From an uncultured Bacteroidales bacterium (GTDB lineage Bacteria; Bacteroidota; Bacteroidia; Bacteroidales; UBA4417): a DNA stretch of 5,171 bases. The translations under genes and the position numbers were made by a program. The stretch is from positions 1-5,171 of the forward strand of contig CALCJE010000370.1 in assembly GCA_937965665.1 (NCBI GenBank), written 5' to 3'. Under the pieces are notes generated by a model. The model saw only the letters and a list, made by a program, of their open reading frames with translations. It made no database searches and was not told the DNA's origin. Positions 1-5,171 of this stretch are shown here, piece after piece; within the stretch, counting starts at the first letter, position 1; each line of letters begins with the position of its first letter.

Positions 1-2
1 TT

Positions 3-134
3 GATTATTGGACATGGTCAGCAAAAATGCAAGGATTCATATATAAAAATCTGATAAGTGTTGGGGTTAAATATGACAGGATTGATACTTATGATTTTCT
101 CAATATAGGATTAAATTTTACATTTGAAAGATAA
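3..134 (+). CDS. C-terminal fragment of a probable outer-membrane beta-barrel protein (5' end outside window)
   Basis: An open frame enters from the left edge and ends at TAA 132-134, giving 43 residues that begin DYWTWSAKMQGF and end in LNIGLNFTFER. The alternation of polar and hydrophobic or aromatic residues (NLISVGVKYD, then FLNIGLNFTFE) is what the last strands of an outer-membrane barrel look like, and a near-terminal aromatic residue is typical of proteins inserted by the Bam machinery. The frame is not truncated at its 3' end. The family cannot be named from so short a piece. The next gene (446-973) is also a small barrel-like protein, but the 311-bp gap between them argues against tight co-transcription. 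The frame itself is fairly certain; the barrel assignment is an inference from strand pattern only. Confidence 0.6.
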   Translation, partial: DYWTWSAKMQGFIYKNLISVGVKYDRIDTYDFLNIGLNFTFER

Positions 135-154
135 GAACAACAACCGCTAATAAC

Positions 155-262
155 TAAGGATTCGTGTGGTCGAGGAACGTGACTCAACATGAAGCCATGT
201 TGCACCTAGGCTCGCGCGCGCTTTAAGCGCGTGCGCAAGCAAGAGAGAAATACTGATCCTTA
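155..262. other. Possible branched RNA or DNA structure: outer stem enclosing two hairpins
   Basis: Three complementary pairs nest in a three-way-junction arrangement. The outer pair is TAAGGAT (155-161) with ATCCTTA (256-262), 7 bp. Inside it are CAACATG (185-191) with CATGTTG (196-202), 7 bp around a 4-base loop, and 213-222 with 226-235, 10 bp including one G-U around a 3-base loop (arms CGCGCGCGCT and AGCGCGTGCG). The palindrome CCTAGG (205-210) lies between the two hairpins. No long T-run follows, so this is not a standard intrinsic terminator. It does not match tmRNA, RNase P RNA, SRP RNA or hammerhead signatures that I can recall. It could be a non-coding RNA, a 3'-UTR structure of the preceding gene, or the recombination or end structure of a mobile element. 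The pairing is seen directly; the function is unknown. Confidence 0.4.
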
Positions 263-267
263 CAAAT

Positions 268-305
268 TATGCCTGGCTGCAGCATCAGCGCCAGTCTTGG
301 GCATA
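268..305. other. Imperfect hairpin next to the branched structure
   Basis: TATGCC (268-273) pairs with GGCATA (300-305). Inside it, TGGC (274-277) pairs with GCCA (290-293), leaving an asymmetric internal bulge at 294-299, and TG/CA (278-279 with 286-287) can extend the inner stem past a 2-nt bulge. It begins 6 bases after the end of the structure at 155-262, so the two may form one longer structured element. No T-run follows directly. Confidence 0.35.
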
Positions 306-445
306 TTTACAGGTTAAAGCCGTAATAGGAAATATTGAAAAAAGGTATATTTGGGGAGGAAAAGTAGGATAGACTTGATGCTATTTATGAGTTAGCAGCA
401 ATTTTGTGTGCATAAAACCGTTACATTTTGACAATATAATTATAA

Positions 446-973
446 ATGAAAAATCATTTGACTATTCTAAAGCTGACAATTTCATTCATATTCTTATTTG
501 GAACATTAACTTCAAACGGACAGGCTAAAATTGAAGCTCAAATAGGTGGCGCCAATTTCTTAGGTTTAACCCTAAATGCTGCGTATGACATTTCAATATC
601 CAAAAATGGGAATCATTTTTTGACTCCATCTTTCGGACTTGGTTTATTAGCTCCTGGTTGGAATGCCTCAACAATCATAATACACACCGGACTTAATTAT
701 AATTTTAAAAGATTTGGTTTAGGAGTTGAGTTATCCGGATTTAATGAGAATCCTTTTTTTGCTGATGAGCACAATGAAAGTTTTGTTGATATAATTATTT
801 ACCCAAATGCGAACTACACTTTCATAAATAAAGAGCACTGGTATTTTAGATTTTCAGGTGGAATTTATTTAGCATACTCAAAAACTTATGATGATAATAC
901 TGACACAAATCATATGAGTTTTGATGGGGATCCAGTACCAGGAGCAGGTATCACAGTAGGATATAAATTCTAA
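446..973 (+). CDS. Predicted outer-membrane beta-barrel protein, function unknown
   Basis: The protein has 175 residues. The N-terminus (MKNHLTILKLTISFIFLFGT) has a short basic start, then a hydrophobic core at about residues 5-21, and a likely signal-peptide cleavage near SNGQA (residues 23-27), so it should be exported. The rest has no hydrophobic helix. It shows repeated short amphipathic strands (IEAQIGGANFLGLTLNAAYD, FGLGVELSGF, WYFRFSGGIYLAYS) and ends in GAGITVGYKF with a terminal phenylalanine, the classic signal of an outer-membrane barrel. At this size an eight-stranded barrel is plausible. I do not recognise a specific family; similar small proteins are usually annotated as hypothetical or outer-membrane beta-barrel proteins. 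The ATG at 446 is chosen because it directly precedes the signal peptide. The gene is AT-rich compared with the GH20 gene further right. It stands alone, with gaps of about 300 bp on both sides. Confidence 0.75.
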   Translation: MKNHLTILKLTISFIFLFGTLTSNGQAKIEAQIGGANFLGLTLNAAYDISISKNGNHFLTPSFGLGLLAPGWNASTIIIHTGLNYNFKRFGLGVELSGFNENPFFADEHNESFVDIIIYPNANYTFINKEHWYFRFSGGIYLAYSKTYDDNTDTNHMSFDGDPVPGAGITVGYKF

Positions 974-999
974 AAAAACTGCGCCCAACAATCGTAGCC

Positions 1000-1027
1000 G
1001 TTGTACAACCCAGCTATCAGTATACTG
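1000..1027. repeat. Two adjacent perfect 10-bp palindromes
   Basis: GTTGTACAAC (1000-1009) and CAGTATACTG (1018-1027) are each exact self-complementary decamers separated by 8 bases. The pair is itself bracketed by GCCG (997-1000) and CGGC (1028-1031). With no loop they would be poor RNA hairpins, so as DNA they look more like binding sites for a dimeric protein, though their position soon after a stop codon (971-973) could also mean a 3'-end structure. The two palindromes are different sequences, which weakens the idea of one repeated operator. Confidence 0.35.
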
Positions 1028-1177
1028 CGGCACAGATAAAAAATTTTAAACATAATTATTGCGGCTAAACAACAACCCAAATCCGGTTTCGTTATAAATG
1101 CGGTAATGGGTATACAATAACGGTTAATAACTTTATATTTATACTTAACGGCATTTAAGAAACACAATAAAACCGCA

Positions 1178-1201
1178 CCGGCCCTGGCCTCAGGGCTCCG
1201 G
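1178..1201. other. Strong GC-rich hairpin upstream of the PIG-L gene
   Basis: CCGG (1178-1181) plus CCCTG (1182-1186) pairs with CAGGG (1191-1195) plus CCGG (1198-1201), giving a 9-bp all-but-perfect stem with a 4-base loop (GCCT) and a 2-base bulge (1196-1197). CCGG recurs at 1207-1210 and could compete for pairing. The hairpin sits 48 bases before the ATG at 1250. No T-run follows on the + strand. Read on the - strand, GTTTTATTGTG follows after a few bases, so a weak - strand terminator is possible, but no - strand gene is there to need it. It could otherwise act as a 5'-UTR structure. Confidence 0.4.
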
Positions 1202-1249
1202 GGTTTCCGGCTGACGACAGAAAAAAAACAAAACCTTATAACGTTGAAA

Positions 1250-2161
1250 ATGGCACGAAAAAATCTGCAATTCTTATTGATTTTACTGGCATTATCCACA
1301 AGTTCATGCCGCAATATCGAAAACCTGAAACAATTTGCAGCAACTGAAACTTACCCGGCTGATACTATTTTACAAACAGTAACCAACAAACGGGCTATGC
1401 TGGTAGTTGCTCATGACGATGACATGTGTTCTATGTCGGGGACAATTTCCTTGCTTCATAAAAACGGATGGAAAATTGCAATTGCAAGTTTTTCGAAAAC
1501 ACCTGAACGGAATGCTGCACAAATAGAAGCTTGCAGAGACATCCTTGATACTGTAATGTTTGTAGCATTAAAACCCGAGCAAATCAGGAACGACAAGGAA
1601 GAAGACCGTAAAAGTTATTACGCTTTCCCAAAAGATAGCTTCAATATCATTTTTAATAAAAAATTAATTGAAAACGAATATTTAAAACTCATAAACCACT
1701 TTAAGCCAACCGTAATTTTTACGCTTGATAATGAAATTGGCGGATATGGTCATCCCGAACATGTTTTAATCAGTCAGATGGTGATTGATTTAGCTCAGGA
1801 AAATCGTATCAGTCCTGAGTATATCTATCAAAGTGTGTATACTAACCACATGACAAATAGTATTATGAAACGTCATTCGGAAAGAATGAAAAGCTGGGGA
1901 TTTCCGGGCGATGAGTGGGATAATGCAAAAAAAATATATGGAGTAAGTGGTATGCCTGAACCAAGTGTTCAATTCACCATAACAAGCGAAGCAAAACAAA
2001 AAATGGACTATTTACGCTCTTATAATGAGAGAGAACGGAAAACAATAGGATTTTTTATTCCCGAATTTGAAAAATATAGTGCCGAAAAATACTTCTCCAT
2101 ATTCGACAGAGAGTTTTTTAGAATTATAAACTTCAACAATAAAGAAAATCGGGTTAAATGA
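1250..2161 (+). CDS. PIG-L/LmbE-family deacetylase, probable lipoprotein
   Basis: The 303-residue protein belongs to the zinc-dependent PIG-L family, whose members remove N-acetyl groups from GlcNAc-type substrates (for example MshB and PIG-L); the substrate here is unknown. After the hydrophobic N-terminus (residues 6-15) comes LSTSSC with Cys20, a likely though imperfect lipobox, suggesting a membrane-anchored exported lipoprotein. Residues 49-58 (AMLVVAHDDD) form the first strand and metal motif. Against the family consensus HPDDE it reads HDDDM (55-59): the zinc ligand His55, the catalytic-base Asp57 and the ligand Asp58 are kept, while Pro and Glu are replaced. GHPEH (167-171) matches the second motif, His171 being the expected third zinc ligand. 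FTLDNEIGGYG precedes it. Activity therefore looks retained. The start is taken at ATG 1250; a TTG at 1244 would add two residues and is less likely. No Shine-Dalgarno is visible. The GNAT gene follows 50 bp downstream, so co-transcription is possible. Confidence 0.85.
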   Translation: MARKNLQFLLILLALSTSSCRNIENLKQFAATETYPADTILQTVTNKRAMLVVAHDDDMCSMSGTISLLHKNGWKIAIASFSKTPERNAAQIEACRDILDTVMFVALKPEQIRNDKEEDRKSYYAFPKDSFNIIFNKKLIENEYLKLINHFKPTVIFTLDNEIGGYGHPEHVLISQMVIDLAQENRISPEYIYQSVYTNHMTNSIMKRHSERMKSWGFPGDEWDNAKKIYGVSGMPEPSVQFTITSEAKQKMDYLRSYNERERKTIGFFIPEFEKYSAEKYFSIFDREFFRIINFNNKENRVK

Positions 2162-2211
2162 ATGCAGATGGCTGGTATTCAGCACAAAGGCTTGGTTAAA
2201 AAAACAGCAAA

Positions 2212-2802
2212 ATGGAAAATATTGAAATAACCAGGGTAACGCCGGCTGAAATTAAACTTTTGCAAACCATAAGCCGGCAGACTTTTTCGGAAACATTTTC
2301 AGCAGCCAACAGCAGTGAAGATATGCAGAAGTACCTGGCCGGGGCATTTTCGGTTGAAAAACTTACGGCCGAACTGAATGACAAAAACACTGAGTTTTAT
2401 TTTGCCAGGCTTCACAATCAGGTAATCGGTTATCTAAAAATCAATACCGGTGCCTCGCAAACCGAACTGCACGATGAAAATGCGCTCGAAATTGAAAGAA
2501 TATATGTGTTGCAGCAGTACCACGGCAAAGCCGTCGGACAGTTGCTTTACGAAAAAGCATTTCTGCTTGCACGGCAAATAAAAGCCCGCTATGTGTGGCT
2601 GGGAGTGTGGGAAGAAAACCCCAGGGCAATCAGCTTTTACAAAAAGAATGGTTTTGTTGCATTCAGTACACATGTTTTCATGCTGGGCAACGACGCGCAA
2701 ACAGATATTATAATGAAATTGGATATTGCTGGAAAAGACGAAGTTTTGTTCCTGCCCTATTTCTGTGGCCGGTTGGCCTGGTTTTTATTGCAGCAGAATT
2801 GA
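2212..2802 (+). CDS. GNAT-family N-acetyltransferase, PaiA-like (spermidine/spermine acetyltransferase type)
   Basis: The protein has 196 residues and a single GNAT domain, which transfers acetyl from acetyl-CoA to an amine, in the cytoplasm (no signal peptide). The acetyl-CoA pyrophosphate loop is QYHGKA (102-107), an exact fit to Q/R-x-x-G-x-G/A, preceded by the strand ALEIERIYV (91-99). Further on, WLGVWEENPRAISFYKKNGF (129-148) and the end segment HVFMLGNDAQTDIIM (to 168) closely resemble, from memory, Bacillus subtilis PaiA, as does the N-terminal part (TFSETF, SSEDMQKYL). PaiA acetylates spermidine and spermine, so polyamine acetylation is the best guess; the actual substrate is unproven and no gene symbol is assigned. 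The PaiA-like part ends near residue 172, and a further 24 residues (LFLPYFCGRLAWFLLQQN at the end) are not expected for the family. It lies 50 bp after the PIG-L gene and 99 bp before the GH20 gene, with no Shine-Dalgarno sequence at its ATG. Confidence 0.85.
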   Translation: MENIEITRVTPAEIKLLQTISRQTFSETFSAANSSEDMQKYLAGAFSVEKLTAELNDKNTEFYFARLHNQVIGYLKINTGASQTELHDENALEIERIYVLQQYHGKAVGQLLYEKAFLLARQIKARYVWLGVWEENPRAISFYKKNGFVAFSTHVFMLGNDAQTDIIMKLDIAGKDEVLFLPYFCGRLAWFLLQQN

Positions 2803-2901
2803 TAAAAATAAATGACCGTTTTTTTTGTTAATTTGTACCAGTTAACCTGGCTATTCCTTATTTTCGGTGCTAATTCCGGAACACATTAAAAATCCTGCAA
2901 C
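2803..2901. other. Short gap between the GNAT and GH20 genes, no clear promoter or terminator
   Basis: A run of eight T (2819-2826) is present but no stable stem precedes it. CCAG/CTGG (2838-2841 with 2847-2850) gives only a 4-bp stem. TTAATTTG near 2828 resembles the Bacteroidetes -7 element TAnnTTTG with one base missing, but no TTTG lies at the usual upstream distance. The GH20 gene could have its own promoter here or be read from upstream; the sequence does not decide. Confidence 0.4.
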
Positions 2902-5124
2902 ATGAGGGTAATTTCTAAAATTTCGTGGCTCAGCCTGATGCTGGTACTTACAACCGCAAATCTTTTTGCCGGTAAAATAAATATTGTACCGGTTCCCATG
3001 CAACTTACAGAGGGTAAGGGTGTGTTTGTAATAAAAACAGGCACTCGCATTCTTACTGACGAAACTAATGGGACACTGCAGATTGCGGAACTGCTGGCCG
3101 AAAAAATCAAATCAGCTGCAGCAATTACTATGGGCATGGGAAACTACAATGCAGCCTTCCCCAAAAACAACACCATTGTTTTTACTACACTGGGCGCGGA
3201 TCCATCGCTTGGTAACGAAGGATACACGATTGATGTTACCGAAACAAATATTTTTGTAAAAGCAGTATCGGCCAATGGCTTTTTTTACGGGTTTCAAACC
3301 CTGCTTCAGTTGCTGCCACCTGATATTGAAAGTCATTCAACCATAGTAAAAACCTACAGCATTCCTGCGGTAAGCATCAAGGATAAACCACGTTTCGGCT
3401 ACCGCGGCATGCACCTCGACGTTAGCCGGCACATGTTTACCGTTGAGTTTATCAAAAAGTACATCGACCTGATGGCCATGTACAAACTCAATACTTTTCA
3501 CTGGCATTTAACCGACGACCAGGGCTGGCGCATCGAAATAAAAAAATACCCCGGGCTTACCCATGTAGGCTCCATACGCAAAGGCACGCAAATTGGCAAA
3601 ACCGACCTTGCCGACTCCGTGGCCTATGGTGGATTTTATACCCAGGAGCAGGCCCGCGAAATTGTAGCTTATGCAGCCGCCAGGTTTGTTACAGTTATTC
3701 CCGAAATTGAAATGCCGGGGCATTCTGTGGCGGCTCTTACCGCCTACCCCACCCTATCCTGCACCGGGGGACCATTCGAAGTACGGAAACATTGGGGCGT
3801 ATCCGACGATATTCTCTGTGCCGGAAACGATTCGGTTTTCACTTTCATGCAGGATGTGCTTACCGAAATCATGGATATTTTCCCTTCCAGATATATCCAT
3901 ATCGGTGGCGATGAAGCACCCAAGGTTCGCTGGAAGGCATGCCCGCGCTGCCAGGCGCGTATAAAAGCCGAAGGTTTAAAGGACGAGATGGAACTGCAGA
4001 GCTATTTTATAAAACGCATCGAAAAATTCCTGGTTTCGAAAAACAGGCGTCTGCTGGGATGGGACGAAATACTGGAAGGAGGGCTGGCCCCCGAAGCTAC
4101 TGTGATGGCATGGCGCGGAATACAGGCTGCCATTGATGCCGCGGCACAGGGCCACGATGCTGTAATGACACCTGTTGATTACTGCTATTTCGATTATTAC
4201 CAGGGTGACCCGGATACCAAGCCCGAAGATGCTGTTGGTTTTCTGACCCTGAAAACCGTTTACTCTTACAATCCTGTCCCTCCTGTGCTTACTCCCGACC
4301 AGGCCCGGCACATATTGGGTGTGCAGGGTAACCTCTGGACAGAATATATTAAAACACCCGAAAAGGCCGAGTATATGGTATTTCCCCGCGCCATAGCCCT
4401 GGCCGAAGTAGCCTGGTCGCCCCAGGAACGCCGTAACTACGACGATTTTCTGGATCGTATGGACAACCAGTTTGCCAGGCTCAGCCTCATGAAGGTAAAC
4501 TACGGCAAAGGTTGTTTTAATGTCGATATCACCACAACTAACCAGGATTACCGGAACCTGGTGGTGCTTACCAGCGAAATGAAAGGCCTGGAAATAAGGT
4601 ATACGCTGGACGGGAATAACCCCGATATTAATTCAACGTTATACACCTCTCCTTTCGAATTGCCTGCTTCGGCCACGGTAAAGGCAGCGCTGTTCAAAGA
4701 TGGAAAAATCGCCGGCAACATCAGTGAATGCCCGGTCTCGGTAAACAAAGCATCGGGCAAACCGGTAACCCTTATCAAACCGTATTCGTTCAAATACCCG
4801 GGCACCGGAAATCAGGCCATGACGGATGGATTATCCGGCTCCGATTCGTACCGTAAAGGATGGCAGGGCTACGAAGGCACGGATATGGAGTTTTCGGTCG
4901 ACTTGCTAAAGCCAACCCTGATCCACTCGCTGAGCATAAACTTCCCGAACAACCCGTCCTCGTGGGTTTTGCTGCCTGCCACTGTAAAGTATGAAGCATC
5001 AGTGGATGGAATTACCTGGACAACCCTCGGAACATTGAATTTCGAAATAAGCCCGGCAGATGTGAAAGAAGTGAAAGAAGTAAGGATAAGTTTTCCCGAA
5101 ACCACTGTTCGGTATATTAAAGTA
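2902..5124 (+). CDS. Secreted beta-N-acetylhexosaminidase, GH20 (3' end cut off at contig end)
   Basis: This enzyme releases terminal GlcNAc or GalNAc from glycans, by substrate-assisted catalysis in the GH20 family. 741 genuine codons are open from ATG 2902. Residues 1-23 form a signal peptide (cleavage likely after LFA, before GKINIVPVP), so it acts in the periplasm or outside. The N-terminal GH20b-type domain spans about 25-150. The catalytic barrel spans about 160-510 with RGMHLDVSRH (168-177), FHWHLTDDQGWR (199-210), PEIEMPGH (267-274), the catalytic pair Asp337-Glu338 in HIGGDEA, Trp387 in GWDE, Trp404 in AWRG, YFDYY (429-433) and QGNLWTE (475-481); every key residue is present. Residues about 550-610 (IRYTLDGNNPD) match the chitobiase/hexosaminidase C-terminal fold. 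About 620-741 resembles an F5/8 type C (CBM32-like) domain, ending at RYIKV with perhaps 30 residues missing. Beyond codon 741 the frame is adapter. It is the last gene of a same-strand PIG-L, GNAT, GH20 group. G+C is higher than in the left third of the window. Confidence 0.95.
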
Positions 5125-5171
5125 AGATCGGAAGAGCGTCGTGTAGGGAAAGAGTGTAGATCTCGGTGGTC
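5125..5171. other. Illumina TruSeq adapter sequence left at the contig end (not genomic)
   Basis: The 47 bases begin AGATCGGAAGAGC, the common TruSeq adapter start, and continue with GTCGTGTAGGGAAAGAGTGT and then AGATCTCGGTGGTC, matching the reverse complement of the universal adapter base for base as I remember it, up to the window edge. In the GH20 reading frame it translates to RSEERRVGKECRSRW with no stop, a peptide known as a contaminant at the ends of database proteins. Everything from 5125 on should be masked and the GH20 gene treated as 3'-partial. Confidence 0.97.

Larger units (their letters stand above)
135..445. other. Intergenic stretch without a gene, rich in inverted repeats
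   Basis: I see no open frame of credible length or composition here on either strand. The left half (155-308) contains several inverted repeats, described separately, and a local GC-rich patch (about 203-240) unlike the AT-rich flanks. The right half (309-445) is AT-rich and should hold the promoter of the gene at 446. TTTG at 403-406 and TACATTTT at 422-429 resemble the Bacteroidetes promoter elements TTTG and TAnnTTTG, but the 15-nt gap is shorter than the usual spacing of about 19-21, so no promoter is called. There is no Shine-Dalgarno sequence before 446, as is normal in this phylum. Confidence 0.6.
974..1249. other. Intergenic stretch without a gene, with palindromes and a GC-rich hairpin
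   Basis: The stretch begins with an A-run right after the stop codon and then carries two adjacent perfect palindromes (1000-1009, 1018-1027). An AT-rich middle follows, then a sharply GC-rich block (about 1172-1215) before the PIG-L gene. The reverse strand is open across most of it, but that frame begins inside the PIG-L gene in antisense, has no recognisable domain and is Cys/Ile/Tyr-rich as expected of non-coding DNA, so I do not call it. I see no promoter matching TTTG plus TAnnTTTG. Confidence 0.55.

Noticed and set aside
403..429. Bacteroidetes-type promoter (TTTG plus TAnnTTTG) before the gene at 446
   Set aside because: The downstream element ends in TTTT rather than TTTG and the 15-base spacing is shorter than usual; AT-rich spacer gives such matches easily.
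135..445. Integron attC site after the first gene
   Set aside because: The GTTRRRY half-site with a matching RYYYAAC partner is absent; GTTAAAG near 314 fails the last position.
136..1077. Shared decamer AACAACAACC at 136-145 and 1068-1077, as possible direct repeats flanking the barrel gene
   Set aside because: It is a simple AAC triplet run, the flanks do not match, and the copies are at different distances from the gene ends.
970..1314. Open frame of 114 codons on the - strand across the spacer before the PIG-L gene
   Set aside because: It starts inside the PIG-L gene in antisense, has no recognisable domain, and its composition (Cys, Ile, Tyr and Arg-rich) looks like translated non-coding DNA.
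2819..2826. Intrinsic terminator at the T8 run after the GNAT gene
   Set aside because: No stable GC stem lies immediately upstream of the T-run.
2595..2831. Second + strand open frame overlapping the end of the GNAT gene
   Set aside because: It lies out of frame within the conserved GNAT motif region and has no recognisable domain; only its last part extends past the GNAT stop.
5062..5079. Tandem 9-base repeat GTGAAAGAA encoding VKEVKE in the GH20 gene
   Set aside because: Only two copies, in frame, in a loop-like part of the carbohydrate-binding domain; a trivial local duplication or chance.

Overview
The window looks like a contig end from a member of the Bacteroidota (Bacteroidetes), probably a polysaccharide-degrading environmental lineage. 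The evidence is start codons without Shine-Dalgarno sequences, small outer-membrane barrel proteins ending in an aromatic residue, a likely lipoprotein, and a secreted multi-domain family 20 glycoside hydrolase of the type common in that phylum. All recognisable genes are on the + strand. Hand counts on a few sample lines show the left part (1-973) at about one third G+C and the GH20 gene at about half, so the left third may be a more accessory segment.

Layout: (1) 3-134, the last 43 codons of an outer-membrane barrel-like protein. (2) 135-445, no gene, but several nested inverted repeats including a 10-bp GC-rich hairpin; this is the least explained stretch of the window. (3) 446-973, a 175-residue predicted outer-membrane beta-barrel protein of unknown function. 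(4) 974-1249, no gene, but two perfect 10-bp palindromes and a strong GC hairpin. (5) 1250-2161, a PIG-L/LmbE-family deacetylase, probably a lipoprotein, with a variant metal-binding motif. (6) 2212-2802, a GNAT acetyltransferase resembling PaiA (spermidine/spermine N-acetyltransferase), with an unusual C-terminal tail. (7) 2902-5124, a secreted beta-N-acetylhexosaminidase (GH20) with a C-terminal carbohydrate-binding-like domain, cut off at the contig end.

The last 47 bases (5125-5171) are not genomic. They match the Illumina TruSeq adapter, and translated in the GH20 frame they give the artefactual tail RSEERRVGKECRSRW. Any protein called to the end of this contig carries a false C-terminus, and the real GH20 gene continues beyond the window.

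The PIG-L, GNAT and GH20 genes lie close together on one strand (gaps of 50 and 99 bp), and all belong to families handling N-acetylated compounds. A shared role in amino-sugar use is possible but only inferred. I found no convincing new multi-gene system. The best candidates for something undescribed are the structured intergenic stretch at 155-308 and the hairpin just upstream of the deacetylase gene.
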